From Streptomyces novaecaesareae (lineage in GTDB: Bacteria; Actinomycetota; Actinomycetes; Streptomycetales; Streptomycetaceae): a stretch of DNA of 64,000 nt. The DNA is taken from positions 17,691-81,690 of the forward strand of contig NZ_JNWQ01000024.1 in assembly GCF_000716875.1 (NCBI RefSeq), given 5' to 3'. Shown here piece after piece: positions 45,580-54,711 of this stretch. Under the pieces are notes generated by a model that was not told where the DNA came from, made no database searches, and was given only the letters and a program-made list of their open reading frames with translations. Both the position numbers and the translations under genes were made by a program. Positions within the stretch are counted from its first letter, which is position 1. The number at the start of each line of letters is the position of its first letter.

Positions 45580-47196
45580 GTGCCCACGTCTCCTGCCCTG
45601 GTCAGCGCGCTGCGCGAACTCGGCGACCGGCCCGCCGTCGTCGCCGAGGGCCGCGCGATCAGCGGCATCGGCCTGCTGCTCGGCGTCTCCCCGCCGGGCG
45701 GCCTGCCGCGGGCCCTCGCCGAGCGCGTCGCCGCACACGCCGCGCTCGCCCCCTCCGCCGCCCGCACCGCCGAACAACGGCTGCGCTACTGGGCCGGCGT
45801 CCTCGGCCCGCCCCCCATCCGGCACACCGTGCTGCACCCCGTCACCGACCTCGCCGTCGAGCTCTCCCTCGCCACCCTGCTGGCCGGCGGCACCGTCCAC
45901 TGCGGCGACCCCGAGCAGCGGCCCGACCAGCAGCTCGCCGCCGTCGCCGCCCACGGCACCACCCACCTCAGCCTGCCCTCCGCCCTGCTCTGGCACCTCA
46001 GCCGGCAACCCGACCTCGCCGCCCACGACCTCGGCGCGCTACGCCTCGTCCTGCACGTCGGCCCCGAACCCCGGCAGGAGGACGTGTACGCCGCCGTCGA
46101 CGCACTCGGCGCCGTCCTCGCCCACGTCCGCGCCCCGGACAGCGACACCGAAGCCGCCGACCGCCGGCTGCGCGCCGACGCCGATGCCGCCACGGCCGCC
46201 GCCTGGAAGCACAGCATCGGCATCACCGCCGGACAGGTCCTCGACTTCGGCGCCCACCTCGACCGGGCCGTGTTCCGCGCCCTGCTGCACACCCTCCAGC
46301 AGAGCGGCGTCCTCACCGACCCCGGGCACGGACACACCGGGGCCGAGATCCTGGCCGCCGCCATGGTCGCCCCCGCCCAACGCCCCCGGGTCGCCCGCTG
46401 GCTGGACGCGCTCGCCCGGCACGGCCTGATCACCCGCCACGACGGCGGCACGCAGGGCGACGGCGCTGGGGACGGCGGCGCTGGGGACGGCGGCGCTGGG
46501 GACGACGCCGAGGACCGCGCCGAGGACGCGGTCTTTCACGGCGGGCCCGTCCTCACCGCCGCCGAAGCCCGCGACCCCTGGCGCCCCGCCGTCGACGCCT
46601 GGGCCGACGGGCTCGGCCCGGCCACCGCCCTCGACCGGGTACGACGCGGCGCGCTCCGGCTGCCCCGGCTGATCACCGGCGAGGAGGCACCCCGCCCGGC
46701 CGCCGCCCCGGTCCGCTGGGCCGCCGCCCGCGGCTACCTCGGCGCCGCCCTCGGCGCGCTGGTCCGCGGCACCGCCGAGGCCCACCCCGGGCCGGCGCCG
46801 CTGCGCGTCCTCGAACTCGACCCCGACGGCACCGACACCACGGTCGCCCGGGCCCTCGCCGCCCGACCCCGGCCCAACGCCGAACACCACCTCACCCCCG
46901 ACGGCGGGCGCTACGACCTCGTCGTCGCCACCGCGACCCGGCAGCCGCAGGAGGAGTCCGCGGCACTCGTCCGACTGCTCGCCCCCGGCGGCCGGCTACT
47001 GCTGCTCGCCCCCACCGCCGAACAGCTCGACCTGCTCGTCACCGGCGACGCCGCCCCGGCCCTCACCGCCCGGCCGGCGGAGCACTGGCGGGCCGCCCTC
47101 ACCGCGGCGGGCTGCCCGACCGTCCTGACGCTGCCTGAGGACGGGCACCCGATGGGGCTGCTGGGGCAGCGGCTGTTCGCGGCCCGGGTGGACTGA
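45580..47196 (+). CDS. Chimeric protein: degenerate adenylation-like N-terminus and methyltransferase-like C-terminus
   Basis: A protein of about 538 residues. Residues 1-190 resemble part of an adenylate-forming domain (LVSALRELGDRPAVVAEGR, VELSLATLLAGGTVHCGDPE, THLSLPSALLWHLSRQP) but lack the TSGTTG loop and the later catalytic motifs, so activity is unlikely. Residues 200-280 look like the helical lead-in of PKS/NRPS-type methyltransferases (RVARWLDALARHGLITRH). A GDGAGDGG-type linker follows. Residues 390-538 look like a SAM-binding fold (LRVLELDPDGTDTTVARAL, YDLVVATATRQPQEE, LLAPGGRLLLLAPTAEQ, HWRAALTAAG). Motif I lacks the usual G-x-G-x-G. GTG 45580 has GGAAG eight bases upstream. Divergent from paaK. 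Confidence 0.6.
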   Translation: MPTSPALVSALRELGDRPAVVAEGRAISGIGLLLGVSPPGGLPRALAERVAAHAALAPSAARTAEQRLRYWAGVLGPPPIRHTVLHPVTDLAVELSLATLLAGGTVHCGDPEQRPDQQLAAVAAHGTTHLSLPSALLWHLSRQPDLAAHDLGALRLVLHVGPEPRQEDVYAAVDALGAVLAHVRAPDSDTEAADRRLRADADAATAAAWKHSIGITAGQVLDFGAHLDRAVFRALLHTLQQSGVLTDPGHGHTGAEILAAAMVAPAQRPRVARWLDALARHGLITRHDGGTQGDGAGDGGAGDGGAGDDAEDRAEDAVFHGGPVLTAAEARDPWRPAVDAWADGLGPATALDRVRRGALRLPRLITGEEAPRPAAAPVRWAAARGYLGAALGALVRGTAEAHPGPAPLRVLELDPDGTDTTVARALAARPRPNAEHHLTPDGGRYDLVVATATRQPQEESAALVRLLAPGGRLLLLAPTAEQLDLLVTGDAAPALTARPAEHWRAALTAAGCPTVLTLPEDGHPMGLLGQRLFAARVD

Positions 47197-47611
47197 GCGG
47201 GGGCGGAGACGGGCGGCGGGGGCTGTGGTCTGCCCCCGCTCCCCCCTGCCGACACCCTCCCGCTGATCGAGGCGTTCCTGCTGGTCGACGCGTTCCTGCT
47301 GGTACGCGTTCCCGCTGGTCGGCGTGGTGGCCGCGGTCCGGGCCCGGACCGTCCGTGGCCGTGCGGTGAAGCCGGGATCACGCACCGCCACCCGATCCGT
47401 ACCATTTCGATACCGAAGCCTGGATGAGCTGCGAAGATCCTCGCCGCCCAGGCCCGCCCCCGGGTAGGCTCCGCTTGTCCTCCGGCCCTCGCGCAGGCGG
47501 CCCCCGCCGCCGTGCCGCGTTCCGGGGACACACCCCGCGGGCCACTCGGAGGGCACCGCGCACTCGACACCGCGCGCCAGGGCAGTCGCGCGAACGGCGA
47601 AGGGCATCGCA
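47197..47611. other. 415-bp gap with three 16-18-bp repeats; no gene seen
   Basis: Units GGCGTTCCTGCTGGTCGA (47271), CGCGTTCCTGCTGGTA (47289) and CGCGTTCCCGCTGGTCGG (47305) are adjacent. The remainder, up to the ROK start, presumably holds its promoter. No convincing coding frame or terminator was found. Confidence 0.6.
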
Positions 47612-48775
47612 TTGGCGGATCGGCTCACCGGAGGAGACTCCTCCCTGCTGCGGCGGATCAACGCGGCGGTCACGCTCCGGGCGCTGCGGGACGGCCACTC
47701 CGTGACCCTCACTCAGCTCGTCGGTGAGACCGGGCTCTCCCGCCCGACCGTCGAGGGCGTGATCGAGGGCCTGGTCGAGACCGGGCTGGTCGCCGAGGTC
47801 GAGCAGCCCAGGGAGGACGGCCAGCCGGGGCCCGGCCGCCGCGGCCGCCCGGCCCGCTGGTTCCGCTTCCGCGCCGAGGCCGGGCACATCCTCGGCATCG
47901 AGATCGGCGTGCACGATATCCGGGTCATCCTGGCCGACCTCACCGGCGAGCTGGTGGGCAGTCACTTCAAGCCGGTGGACGAGGCCCTGGAGGCCGAGGA
48001 GCGGCTCACCGCCGTCCGTACCGCCGTCGCCGAGGTGCTGCGCAAGGCCGGCATCTCCCGCGACAACCTCTGGGCCGTCGGCATCGGCACCCCCGGCATC
48101 GTGGACCGCGAGGGCACCGTCCGGCTCGGCACCGCGATGCCCGGCTGGACCGGCCTCGACCTCGGCGCCCGGCTGCGGCGCTCCTTCCGCTGCCCGGTCC
48201 TGATCGAGAACGACGCCAACCTCGCCGCCATCGCCGAACACTGGCAGGGCTCGGCCGTCGGCGCCGACGACGTCGTCTTCGTGATGGCCGGCCTCAGCCC
48301 GGGCGCCGGCTCCCTCATCAACGGCAGGCTGCACCGCGGCTACGGCGGCGCGGCCGGCGAGATCGGCGCCCTCCACCTGCTCGGCCAGGAGGTCACCCCC
48401 GAACGCCTGCTGTCCACCACCGGCAAGCCGCTCAACCCGCTGGACGAGGCCGCCGTCGCCCGCGTCCTGCGGCTGGCCCGGGAGGGCGACGAGGTCGCCA
48501 AGGTCGCCATGGACCGCTTCCTCACCCGCCTCGTCCAGGGCGTCGCCGCGCTCGTCCTGGCCATCGACCCGCAGCTGGTGGTCATCGGCGGTTGGGCGGC
48601 CGGCCTCGGCGGCGTCCTGGACCCCCTGCGCGAGCGCCTCGCCCAGTTCACGCTGCGCGCCCCCGAGGTCGCCCTGGCGGCGCTGGGGTCGGAGGTGGTG
48701 GCGATGGGCGCCCTGCGGGTGGCCCTGGACCACGTCGAGGACCAGCTCTTCGCGGTGGACCCGCCCCGGGCCTGA
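47612..48775 (+). CDS. ROK-family transcriptional repressor
   Basis: A 387-residue protein. The N-terminal winged helix is RRINAAVTLRALRDGHSVTL followed by GETGLSRPTVEGVIEGLVET (residues about 14-56). The ROK sugar-kinase-like domain has GIEIGVHDIRVILADLTGEL, VGIGTPGIVDREG, LIENDANLAAIAEHW, and the region where ROK proteins bind zinc. The kinase-like DNA-binding form is typical of XylR/NagC-type repressors. TTG 47612 has AAGGG upstream and gives the complete HTH. Located 4 kb from the xylose-type transporter, which it might control. Confidence 0.87.
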   Translation: MADRLTGGDSSLLRRINAAVTLRALRDGHSVTLTQLVGETGLSRPTVEGVIEGLVETGLVAEVEQPREDGQPGPGRRGRPARWFRFRAEAGHILGIEIGVHDIRVILADLTGELVGSHFKPVDEALEAEERLTAVRTAVAEVLRKAGISRDNLWAVGIGTPGIVDREGTVRLGTAMPGWTGLDLGARLRRSFRCPVLIENDANLAAIAEHWQGSAVGADDVVFVMAGLSPGAGSLINGRLHRGYGGAAGEIGALHLLGQEVTPERLLSTTGKPLNPLDEAAVARVLRLAREGDEVAKVAMDRFLTRLVQGVAALVLAIDPQLVVIGGWAAGLGGVLDPLRERLAQFTLRAPEVALAALGSEVVAMGALRVALDHVEDQLFAVDPPRA

Positions 48776-48843
48776 GCCCGGGATGGCCCCTCCCCGCTAT
48801 CTCCTCCCTCCCCCTCCCCGCCTCCTCCCCGTCTCAACGGCAA

Positions 48844-48874
48844 AGGCCCGGACGCCACTTGGGCGTCCGGGCCT
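48844..48874. terminator. Bidirectional hairpin
   Basis: AGGCCCGGACGCC (48844-48856), 5-nt loop, GGCGTCCGGGCCT (48862-48874), between the stops of the convergent ROK and GntR genes. Confidence 0.85.
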
Positions 48875-48900
48875 CGGCCTGAGGGTTTCCGGCAGACGGT

Positions 48901-49674
48901 TCAGGAGGCGGTGCGGACCTCGGCGGTCGCGGCGACCGGGGTGACCTCGACCAGGCCGGTCTCGCCGAAGGTCAGCTTGCAGGTGTCCGCGCGGTACGTG
49001 GAGACGGCGAGCGCCACCAGGCGGCCGGCGGCGGCGTACTGAGTGGTCATCACCAGGACCGGGGAGCCGGGCGGGCGCTCCAGGAGGGCGGCCTGCTCGG
49101 CCTCGGCGACGCCGAGCTCGACCGAGCGCGACTCGCCGTCCACCTCCAGGCGCTCCAGCTGGCGCAGCACCGAGCGGGCGCGGTCGCTCTCGGCGCGGAA
49201 CCCGGGCAGGTGCGGCAGCGCGGCAGCCGGGACGTGCAGCGACTCGGTGGCCATCGCACGGCCCTCCACCAGGCGGACCCGGCGGACGGTGTGCACGGTG
49301 GCGCCCTCGGCGATGCCGAGGCCCTTCGCCAGCTGCGCGGAGGCGGGGGCGGTGGTGCAGTCGACCGTGCGCCAGGCCTGGCTGCGGGCGGTGCCGGGCC
49401 AGCCCTCCTCCTGCCGGCTGACCGGGACGCCGACCCGCGGGGCGGCGATCAGGGTGCCGATCCCCCGGCGGCGCACCAGGCGGCCCTCCAGCTCCAGCTG
49501 GTCGAGCGCCTGCCGCAGCGTCGCCCGGGCGACGCCGAAGCGGGCGGCCAGCTCACGCTCGTTGGGCAGGACCTGACCGGTGGAGAACTCCGAGTCGATG
49601 GCCCGCAGCAGCACGGTGCGCAGGTGCCAGTACTTCGGCTCCGGCACCGCAGAAAGCTGTCCTGTCGTCCCCAC
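48901..49674 (-). CDS. GntR-family (HutC/UTRA) transcriptional regulator
   Basis: A 257-residue protein. Winged helix: YWHLRTVLLRAIDSEFSTG then NERELAARFGVARATLRQAL and EGRLVRRRGIGTLIAAP. The C-terminal UTRA ligand domain has ATVHTVRRVRLVEGRAMATE and ALAVSTYRADTCKLTFGE. The overall plan is that of DasR, the N-acetylglucosamine regulator, but the sequence diverges from it. GTG 49674 is chosen because GGAGG lies five bases upstream. A dre-like operator lies 171-182 bp upstream. Confidence 0.87.
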   Translation of the reverse strand: MGTTGQLSAVPEPKYWHLRTVLLRAIDSEFSTGQVLPNERELAARFGVARATLRQALDQLELEGRLVRRRGIGTLIAAPRVGVPVSRQEEGWPGTARSQAWRTVDCTTAPASAQLAKGLGIAEGATVHTVRRVRLVEGRAMATESLHVPAAALPHLPGFRAESDRARSVLRQLERLEVDGESRSVELGVAEAEQAALLERPPGSPVLVMTTQYAAAGRLVALAVSTYRADTCKLTFGETGLVEVTPVAATAEVRTAS

Positions 49675-49844
49675 CGCGTCCTCCACCTGTTGTTCTGTCC
49701 GCTTGTTCTGTCCGCCCTGCGACAAGGAGGGCGGATCCCGGGGCCCGCTGTCCGCTGTTGCGGCAGGTGGGAGAGCGAGCCTTTATCCGTCCTTCTTTAT
49801 TAAAGGTCCTTGCAGTAAGCGACCCTAGGTGCTCCGTCCGGAGA

Positions 49845-49856
49845 TGGTCAAGACCA
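49845..49856. promoter_or_regulatory. dre-like operator TGGTCAAGACCA
   Basis: It differs at only one central base from TGGTCTAGACCA, the core of the DasR-responsive element known in Streptomyces. It lies in the gap between the GntR gene (start 49674) and xthA (start 50000), so it could serve either. Confidence 0.55.
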
Positions 49857-49999
49857 ATGGCGCGGCCTGACGCGACTGTCGCACATATTCATGCCGCGTT
49901 CACGTCATCTCATGTCAGCCACTGCCACCATCCGACCTGCACCGTCGGCACCGCGCGTCACGATTCGGGTCGGGTACGGCCAGTCGGTAGGCTGCCCGA

Positions 50000-50806
50000 G
50001 TGATCGTGGTGACGAGTGTGAACGTGAACGGAATCCGGGCGGCGGCCAAGAAGGGCTTCGTCGAATGGCTGGCCGGCACCGAGGCGGACGTGATCTGCCT
50101 CCAGGAGGTGCGCTCCGAACCCGAGCAGCTGCCCGTCGAACTGCGCGACCTGGACGGCTGGCACGCGGTCTGGGCCCCCTCCGCCGCCAAGGGCCGGGCC
50201 GGCGTCGCCATCCTGTCCCGCGCGGAGCCGCAGCGCACCACGATCGGATTCGGATCCGAGGAATTCGACAATTCGGGCAGGTACGTCGAAATCGACCTTC
50301 CCGGGCTGACCATCGCCAGCCTCTACCTCCCCTCCGGCGAAGTCGGCACCGAGCGCCAGGACGAAAAGGAACGCTTCATGGCGGAATTCCTCGTCCACCT
50401 CGACACCCTGCGCACCCGCGCCGCCGCCGCCGGCCGCGAGGTCGTGGTCTGCGGCGACTGGAACATCGCCCACCGCCCCGAGGACCTCAAGAACTGGAAG
50501 GCCAACCAGAAGTCCGCCGGCTTCCTCCCCGAAGAACGCGCCTGGCTCTCCCGCGTCTACGACGAAACCGGCTACACCGACGTCGTCCGCGCCCTCCACC
50601 CCGACCGCACCGGCCCCTACTCCTGGTGGTCCTACCGCGGCCGCGCCTTCGACAACGACTCCGGCTGGCGAATCGACCTCATCGTGACAACTCGGGGCAT
50701 CGCGGACAAGTGCATCGAGGCCCACGTCGAGCGCGCCGCCTCCCACGCCGAGCGCTGGAGCGACCACGCGCCCGTCACCGCCGCGTTCGACTTCGGAGAT
50801 AACTGA
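50000..50806 (+). CDS. xthA: Exodeoxyribonuclease III
   Basis: A 268-residue EEP-fold AP endonuclease/3' exonuclease for base-excision repair. Motifs: VTSVNVNGIRAAAKKG, VICLQEVRSEPEQL (metal Glu), SLYLPSGEV, VCGDWNIAHRPEDL (catalytic Asp/Asn), DSGWRIDLIV and RWSDHAPVTAAFDF (catalytic His). GTG 50000 gives the standard N-terminus. It is the last intact housekeeping-type gene before the degenerate region. Confidence 0.93.
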   Translation: MIVVTSVNVNGIRAAAKKGFVEWLAGTEADVICLQEVRSEPEQLPVELRDLDGWHAVWAPSAAKGRAGVAILSRAEPQRTTIGFGSEEFDNSGRYVEIDLPGLTIASLYLPSGEVGTERQDEKERFMAEFLVHLDTLRTRAAAAGREVVVCGDWNIAHRPEDLKNWKANQKSAGFLPEERAWLSRVYDETGYTDVVRALHPDRTGPYSWWSYRGRAFDNDSGWRIDLIVTTRGIADKCIEAHVERAASHAERWSDHAPVTAAFDFGDN

Positions 50807-50858
50807 CCTGCACGCAGCTGTAGTTGAGCTGCAGACCTCAGAGGCGGCCCGACCTGAG

Positions 50859-51395
50859 GTGACCCCCAGCCCAGACCCACTCGCACAGACGAACGAGGCC
50901 GCGATCTCGCCCAGCCAGTTTGACAAGTCGATTCGTCGCGGCGCCCGGTGCCAGGGGCGCCGCGACCGGCACCCGCTGCCCCACCTCGCCACCGACCCAG
51001 GGCACGGCACCTGGGCCTTCGCCGTCGACGTCCCCTCCACCGACGGACACCGCCGTACCATCCGCCGCGCCGGCTTCCCCAACGTACTCGACGCTCGCAT
51101 CGCCCTGCGGCGCTTCAACCAGGGCCTGGCCGCCGGTGCCGTCACCGACCCACGGCAGAGCACCGCCGAGTACCTGAACGGCCGGCTCGCGGAGAAGGAG
51201 CTCCACCTCAAGCCCACCACCATCGCCCACTACCGCGCCTACGTCGAACAGGACCTGATCCCCGCCCTCGACGACCTCACCCGCCAACACCTGAGCGCGC
51301 CTTCGTCGCCACCCAACTACGCCGCCACTGCGGCAAAGTGACCGTCCACCGGATCATGTCCACCCTCACCGTCGCCGGCCGCTGGGGTGTCCATG
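50859..51395 (+). pseudogene. Tyrosine integrase remnant, N-terminal DNA-binding part
   Basis: The first frame encodes the arm-binding and SAM-like domains of a pSAM2-type integrase (GTWAFAVDVPSTDGHRRTIR, LKPTTIAHYRAYVEQDLIPA, DDLTRQHLSA). At about 51298 the homology switches to another frame (AFVATQLRRHCGKVTVHRIM, STL), a frameshift, and is lost by about 51395. The catalytic domain is absent here. It starts 52 bp after xthA, marking an old integration or rearrangement point. Confidence 0.75.
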
Positions 51396-51659
51396 GCCGA
51401 TCATCTCGCCTTCAAGTCCTCACTGATTCAATGATCTCCCGAGCACGGCACCAGTTGGCATCAGGCCTGCCAGGCGAAGCATGCCGGATGGAGCAAGATG
51501 CAGTCCGGGAGGGCCGACGAGGACGTCCGACCAACTCTGTCGCAGGTCAGGCCAACCGTCACCGTGATCACTGAAGTTCCCCGCAGTTCCGGGATTCCAT
51601 GGTCGGTGCCCAGCACAGCCACCAGGTGATGCCGGGCACCGGTCGGCTTTCACGCGGTG

Positions 51660-52331
51660 TCAGGCCTCGCAGGTGGCAGGACTCGTGGAGGTGTTGGGCT
51701 TGGTGCAGAGCGGGCCGAGTCCGGTCGTGGCATCGGGGCGGGTGATGAAGGCGAGTGGTCCGGCGTTGTGCTCACCGTTGAACGGTGTGGTGCCGGTGAA
51801 GCCGCACGCGGCGGCGTCGCTGGGCTTGTTGAACCAGAAGCCGACGTGGAAGGTGTTCGTGGGCGGCAGCGAGACGTCCGGGTCGAAGCCGAAGATCTGG
51901 TCGAGCAGGATGGTCCGGATCTCGGCGCGGCCGTTGCCGGCGTGGTCGGTGTGGAGGTCAGATTGGTACCAGGCCAGACCGAAGTTGGTGAATCCGGGGA
52001 CGGGCTGACCGTTCGCCTGCTGGTTGCTGCGCTGAACGGTGAAGAGGTCGAAGTCCAGGTCGGGCTTGAAACCGCGCAGCTCGATCTCCATGGTGTCGTT
52101 AGTCTCGCCGCGGCGGACCTCGGCCTTCACGCGCGGGGTCTCGCCGTTGCCTGCCAGACAGGGCAGGAACGGGGTGTTGGGGAAGAGCTTGAACTCGGTG
52201 GTCTCGTGGTGGCCGCCGAGCGGCTTGGGCTCGGCCGCGGTGGCCGTGCCCACGCCGGTGACGGTCAGGGCGGTGAGCGCGAGGGCGAGTTCGAGGGTGC
52301 GCCGGGGGCGCAGCCTGGCGAGCAGGGGCAT
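51660..52331 (-). CDS. Secreted protein of unknown function
   Basis: A 223-residue protein with a clear signal peptide (Arg-rich start, LELALALTALTVTGVGTATA, cleavage after AEP-like Ala). The mature part has four cysteines (FLPCLAG, AAACGFTG, GPLCTKP, PATCEA), likely two disulfides, and blocks such as FDLFTVQRSNQQANGQPV and GFWFNKPSDAAACG. No enzyme motif recognised. GGAGG lies six bases before ATG 52331. It looks intact although it sits between an integrase and an IS remnant, so it may have travelled with a mobile element. Confidence 0.72.
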   Translation of the reverse strand: MPLLARLRPRRTLELALALTALTVTGVGTATAAEPKPLGGHHETTEFKLFPNTPFLPCLAGNGETPRVKAEVRRGETNDTMEIELRGFKPDLDFDLFTVQRSNQQANGQPVPGFTNFGLAWYQSDLHTDHAGNGRAEIRTILLDQIFGFDPDVSLPPTNTFHVGFWFNKPSDAAACGFTGTTPFNGEHNAGPLAFITRPDATTGLGPLCTKPNTSTSPATCEA

Positions 52332-52543
52332 GGATGTCCTCCAGGGGCGAAGAGGCCGAAATGGTCACTTATAGGCAGAAAGTGATCCACTGCGACCACC
52401 TGTACCAGCACGTCCGCGGATCGCTCTTCAACACGCACGACGGCACACCCGTTCAACGCGTCCCTCACCCGCCACACGGAGCAAAGTCGTGCTCAGTCCG
52501 CCCGGGGGGGGTGCCTCTATCTCCTTCGTCAAGGCTGCGCGGG

Positions 52544-53347
52544 TCATGCTGGCGCGGATTCGGGGGTGCGGGTCTCGTAGAAGGTGCCGTCTCGGAGCAT
52601 GGCGAACAGGACGCTGATGCGTTGGCGGGCAGGGCGGAGGAGGGCCTGGGTGTGGGTCTTGCCGCGGTCTCACTGCCGGTCGTAGTAGGCCCGGGAGTCG
52701 GGGTGGTGGAGGGCCGCGAACGCGGAGAGGAACATGGCCCGTTTCAGGAGCCGATTGCCGGTCCTCGGGGCGTGTTCGCCATGGATGGAGGAACCGGAGG
52801 ACTTCGTCGCCGGAGCGAGGCCGGCGTAGGAGGCCAGGTGGGCGGCGGTGGGGAAGCTGGTGCCGTCGCCGACGGTGACGAGCAGGGTGGCGGCGGTCCT
52901 GACGCCGACTCCGGGCATCGAGGTCAGGACCTTGGAAAGAGGGTGGGCCTCCAGCAGTTCGCCGATCTGGGCTTCGACGGCGCGTCGCTGTTCGTGGACG
53001 GCGGCGAGCGAGCGGGCCAGGGAGGGCACCACGACGTCCAGGGTGGTGGTGCCCGGGACGACGACGGTCTGCTCGTCGAGCGCGGCGACGATCTCGTCGA
53101 CCAGGCGTTCGGCCATGCGCGGGGCCTTGGGGCGTATGAGGGTCACGAGTCTTCGTCGGCCGGCCTTGCGCAGGGCGGCCGGCGAGCCGTGCTGTTCCAG
53201 CAGGTGGGTGACGGCGGGGTGGTCCAGGCGCGGGCCCAGGACGCGTTCCGGGGAGGGGTGGAACTGGGTGAGCAGGCCGCGCAGGCGGTTGCGGTTGCGG
53301 GTGGCCTCGGCGGCGAGGTCCTGGTCAGGCCTCTCATCAGCGGTCAT
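52544..53347 (-). pseudogene. IS110-family transposase, 5' truncated with in-frame TGA
   Basis: Residues match the middle and C-terminal Transposase_20 half of IS110 enzymes (ERVLGPRLDHPAVTHLLEQH, LTSMPGVGVRTAATLL, ASYAGLAPATKSSGSSIHGE, NRLLKRAMFLSAFAALHH). The N-terminal DEDD catalytic domain is missing. Translation stops at TGA 52670-52672, where CGA would continue DRQ-R-DRGKTHTQALL; the same frame then runs on through ISVLFAMLRDGTFYE to 52544. One transition therefore ended the frame. Confidence 0.85.
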
Positions 53348-53410
53348 ACGGTGCTCCGGGCCGCGGTGACACCACCCCCCCAAGGTCACACCTTCGACAG
53401 GGGGCAACAG

Positions 53411-53698
53411 TCATACCGGGCCCGGAGGCCAGGAGCCCCGTTTCGGGGCCACGAAGAAGGTAACGGGGGCACGTTCCGGACCCGGTGGCGATGAACCGCT
53501 GCGGGTCTGCCATCGGCCCGGGAAGCTCTCCCCCTCGAACCTCGTTTTCTTGCCTCTCACGCCCTGCTGATACTTCTCCAGCTCGCCCAGGGTGCGGAAG
53601 CAGGTGTCACGGTTTCGTACATCCTTGGCTTCGACGATCATGCCGTCGGTGTCCCGGAGGCCGTCGGCCATGATGTAGGGCTCTTTGCCGGGCGACAC
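53411..53698 (-). pseudogene. Fragment of a restriction-endonuclease-fold toxin domain
   Basis: The conserved part is YIMADGLRDTDGMIVEAKDV followed by RNRDTCFRTLGELEKYQQ. The pattern D-G-x-x-D-x-D-G-M-x-x-E-A-K is the metal-binding D-(x)n-E-x-K core of restriction-fold C-terminal toxins found on polymorphic toxin proteins. No secretion or repeat domain precedes it, and the downstream sequence is not coherent. Probably a stray toxin tip. Confidence 0.5.
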
Positions 53699-53699
53699 C

Positions 53700-54519
53700 G
53701 GCGAGCCCGACAGCGCCCCCCTACTGGCGCACCATGCTCGCGCTGCGAGGTGTTAAGGGCTACGCCCGCTACGTCCGCGAAACGGACCGCAGCATCCTAA
53801 AACGAGAAAAGGGCAAGCTCCATGGACCGCAGGCCTTCCTGTGTGCGTCCCATATGTGCCGTGCGCTCTCATCCAGGAGGTCTACTCCGCCAACCGGCCG
53901 TGGAAGCCGGCCCGTACGGCGAGGTCGTCGACACGGAGTTCGTCGAGCGTGTGGGCGTAGTCGACCAGTCGTCGGCGAGCATGCCGACGGTCCAGGCGGG
54001 GCGGCTTGCGAGGCGGGCCCGCCGCGATGCACAGAGCGAGCGGGAGGCCCGCGCAGCGGGCGAGTACCTTCGACGTGGACTCGCCGTCGACAGAGAGCCA
54101 CACGCAGGGCCGCTGCACTGCCCACCGACAGCCGAAAGTCCGCAACGGCAATCTGTCGCACGGACGACCATTGGACGAACGCATCTGGAACCGCCGCCCT
54201 GTTGGACAGTTGTCACGACTGGAGCCCTGTCCGTCCGGGCATACCGTCGATACCGCCGCTGGCGGGTCCGGCTGAGACTCCCCCACGAGCACAACCGGAC
54301 CCCTGGCTGGCGGCCGGGCCTGGACGCGACTCCCCCCACGGAGCAGCAACCGGGCCCGCGTACTGTTCAACCAGCGACACGCAGCGTACATGCCATCTCC
54401 ACGCAACGCTACCGCCTGCCGGGAACCCGATCCGCCCGGCCCGAGAGACCGGTTTCGCGGATCAGCCGCATAGAGCTGCAGGTCCCTTGAGCGAAAACGC
54501 CCAAGCACTACGTCCCGCC
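53700..54519. other. 820-bp stretch without a recognisable gene
   Basis: Only short incoherent frames. One leftward frame ending at 53882 has a plausible natural C-terminus (DYAHTLDELRVDDLAVRAGF) but no start or identifiable upstream domain. Likely degenerate DNA. Confidence 0.4.
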
Positions 54520-54711
54520 CAAGCCCCGCCGACGAACGCACCTGCTGGACCCCGGACCAGGCCGCCCCGTTCCCGCACCGCGGCGCCGAGCACTACGCCG
54601 ACCAGCTCACGACCTCTTCAAGGTCATGCTCGCCACCGCCATGCGCCGCGGCAAGATCCTCGCCGTGCACTGGTCGGACGTCCACCCATGGACCGCAAAC
54701 TCTTCGCTCTC
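54520..54711 (+). pseudogene. Tyrosine integrase remnant, start of catalytic domain with two frameshifts
   Basis: Reading across frames gives CWTPDQAAPFPHRGAEHYAD, then after a one-base loss at about 54608 HDLFKVMLATAMRRGKILAV with HWSDVH (the first catalytic Arg lies in MRRGKIL), and after a second loss at about 54686 MDRKLF. This is the pSAM2-type integrase segment following the N-terminal part found at 50859-51395; the linker between is missing. Confidence 0.75.

Noticed and set aside
50807..51700. tRNA gene or att site next to the integrase remnant
   Set aside because: No cloverleaf or TTCGA-containing T-arm was recognisable by eye at the expected place.
53882..54541. 220-codon minus-strand frame in the degenerate region
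   Set aside because: Mostly Arg/Gly/Pro noise with stray natural-looking C-terminal residues; no start signal or motif.
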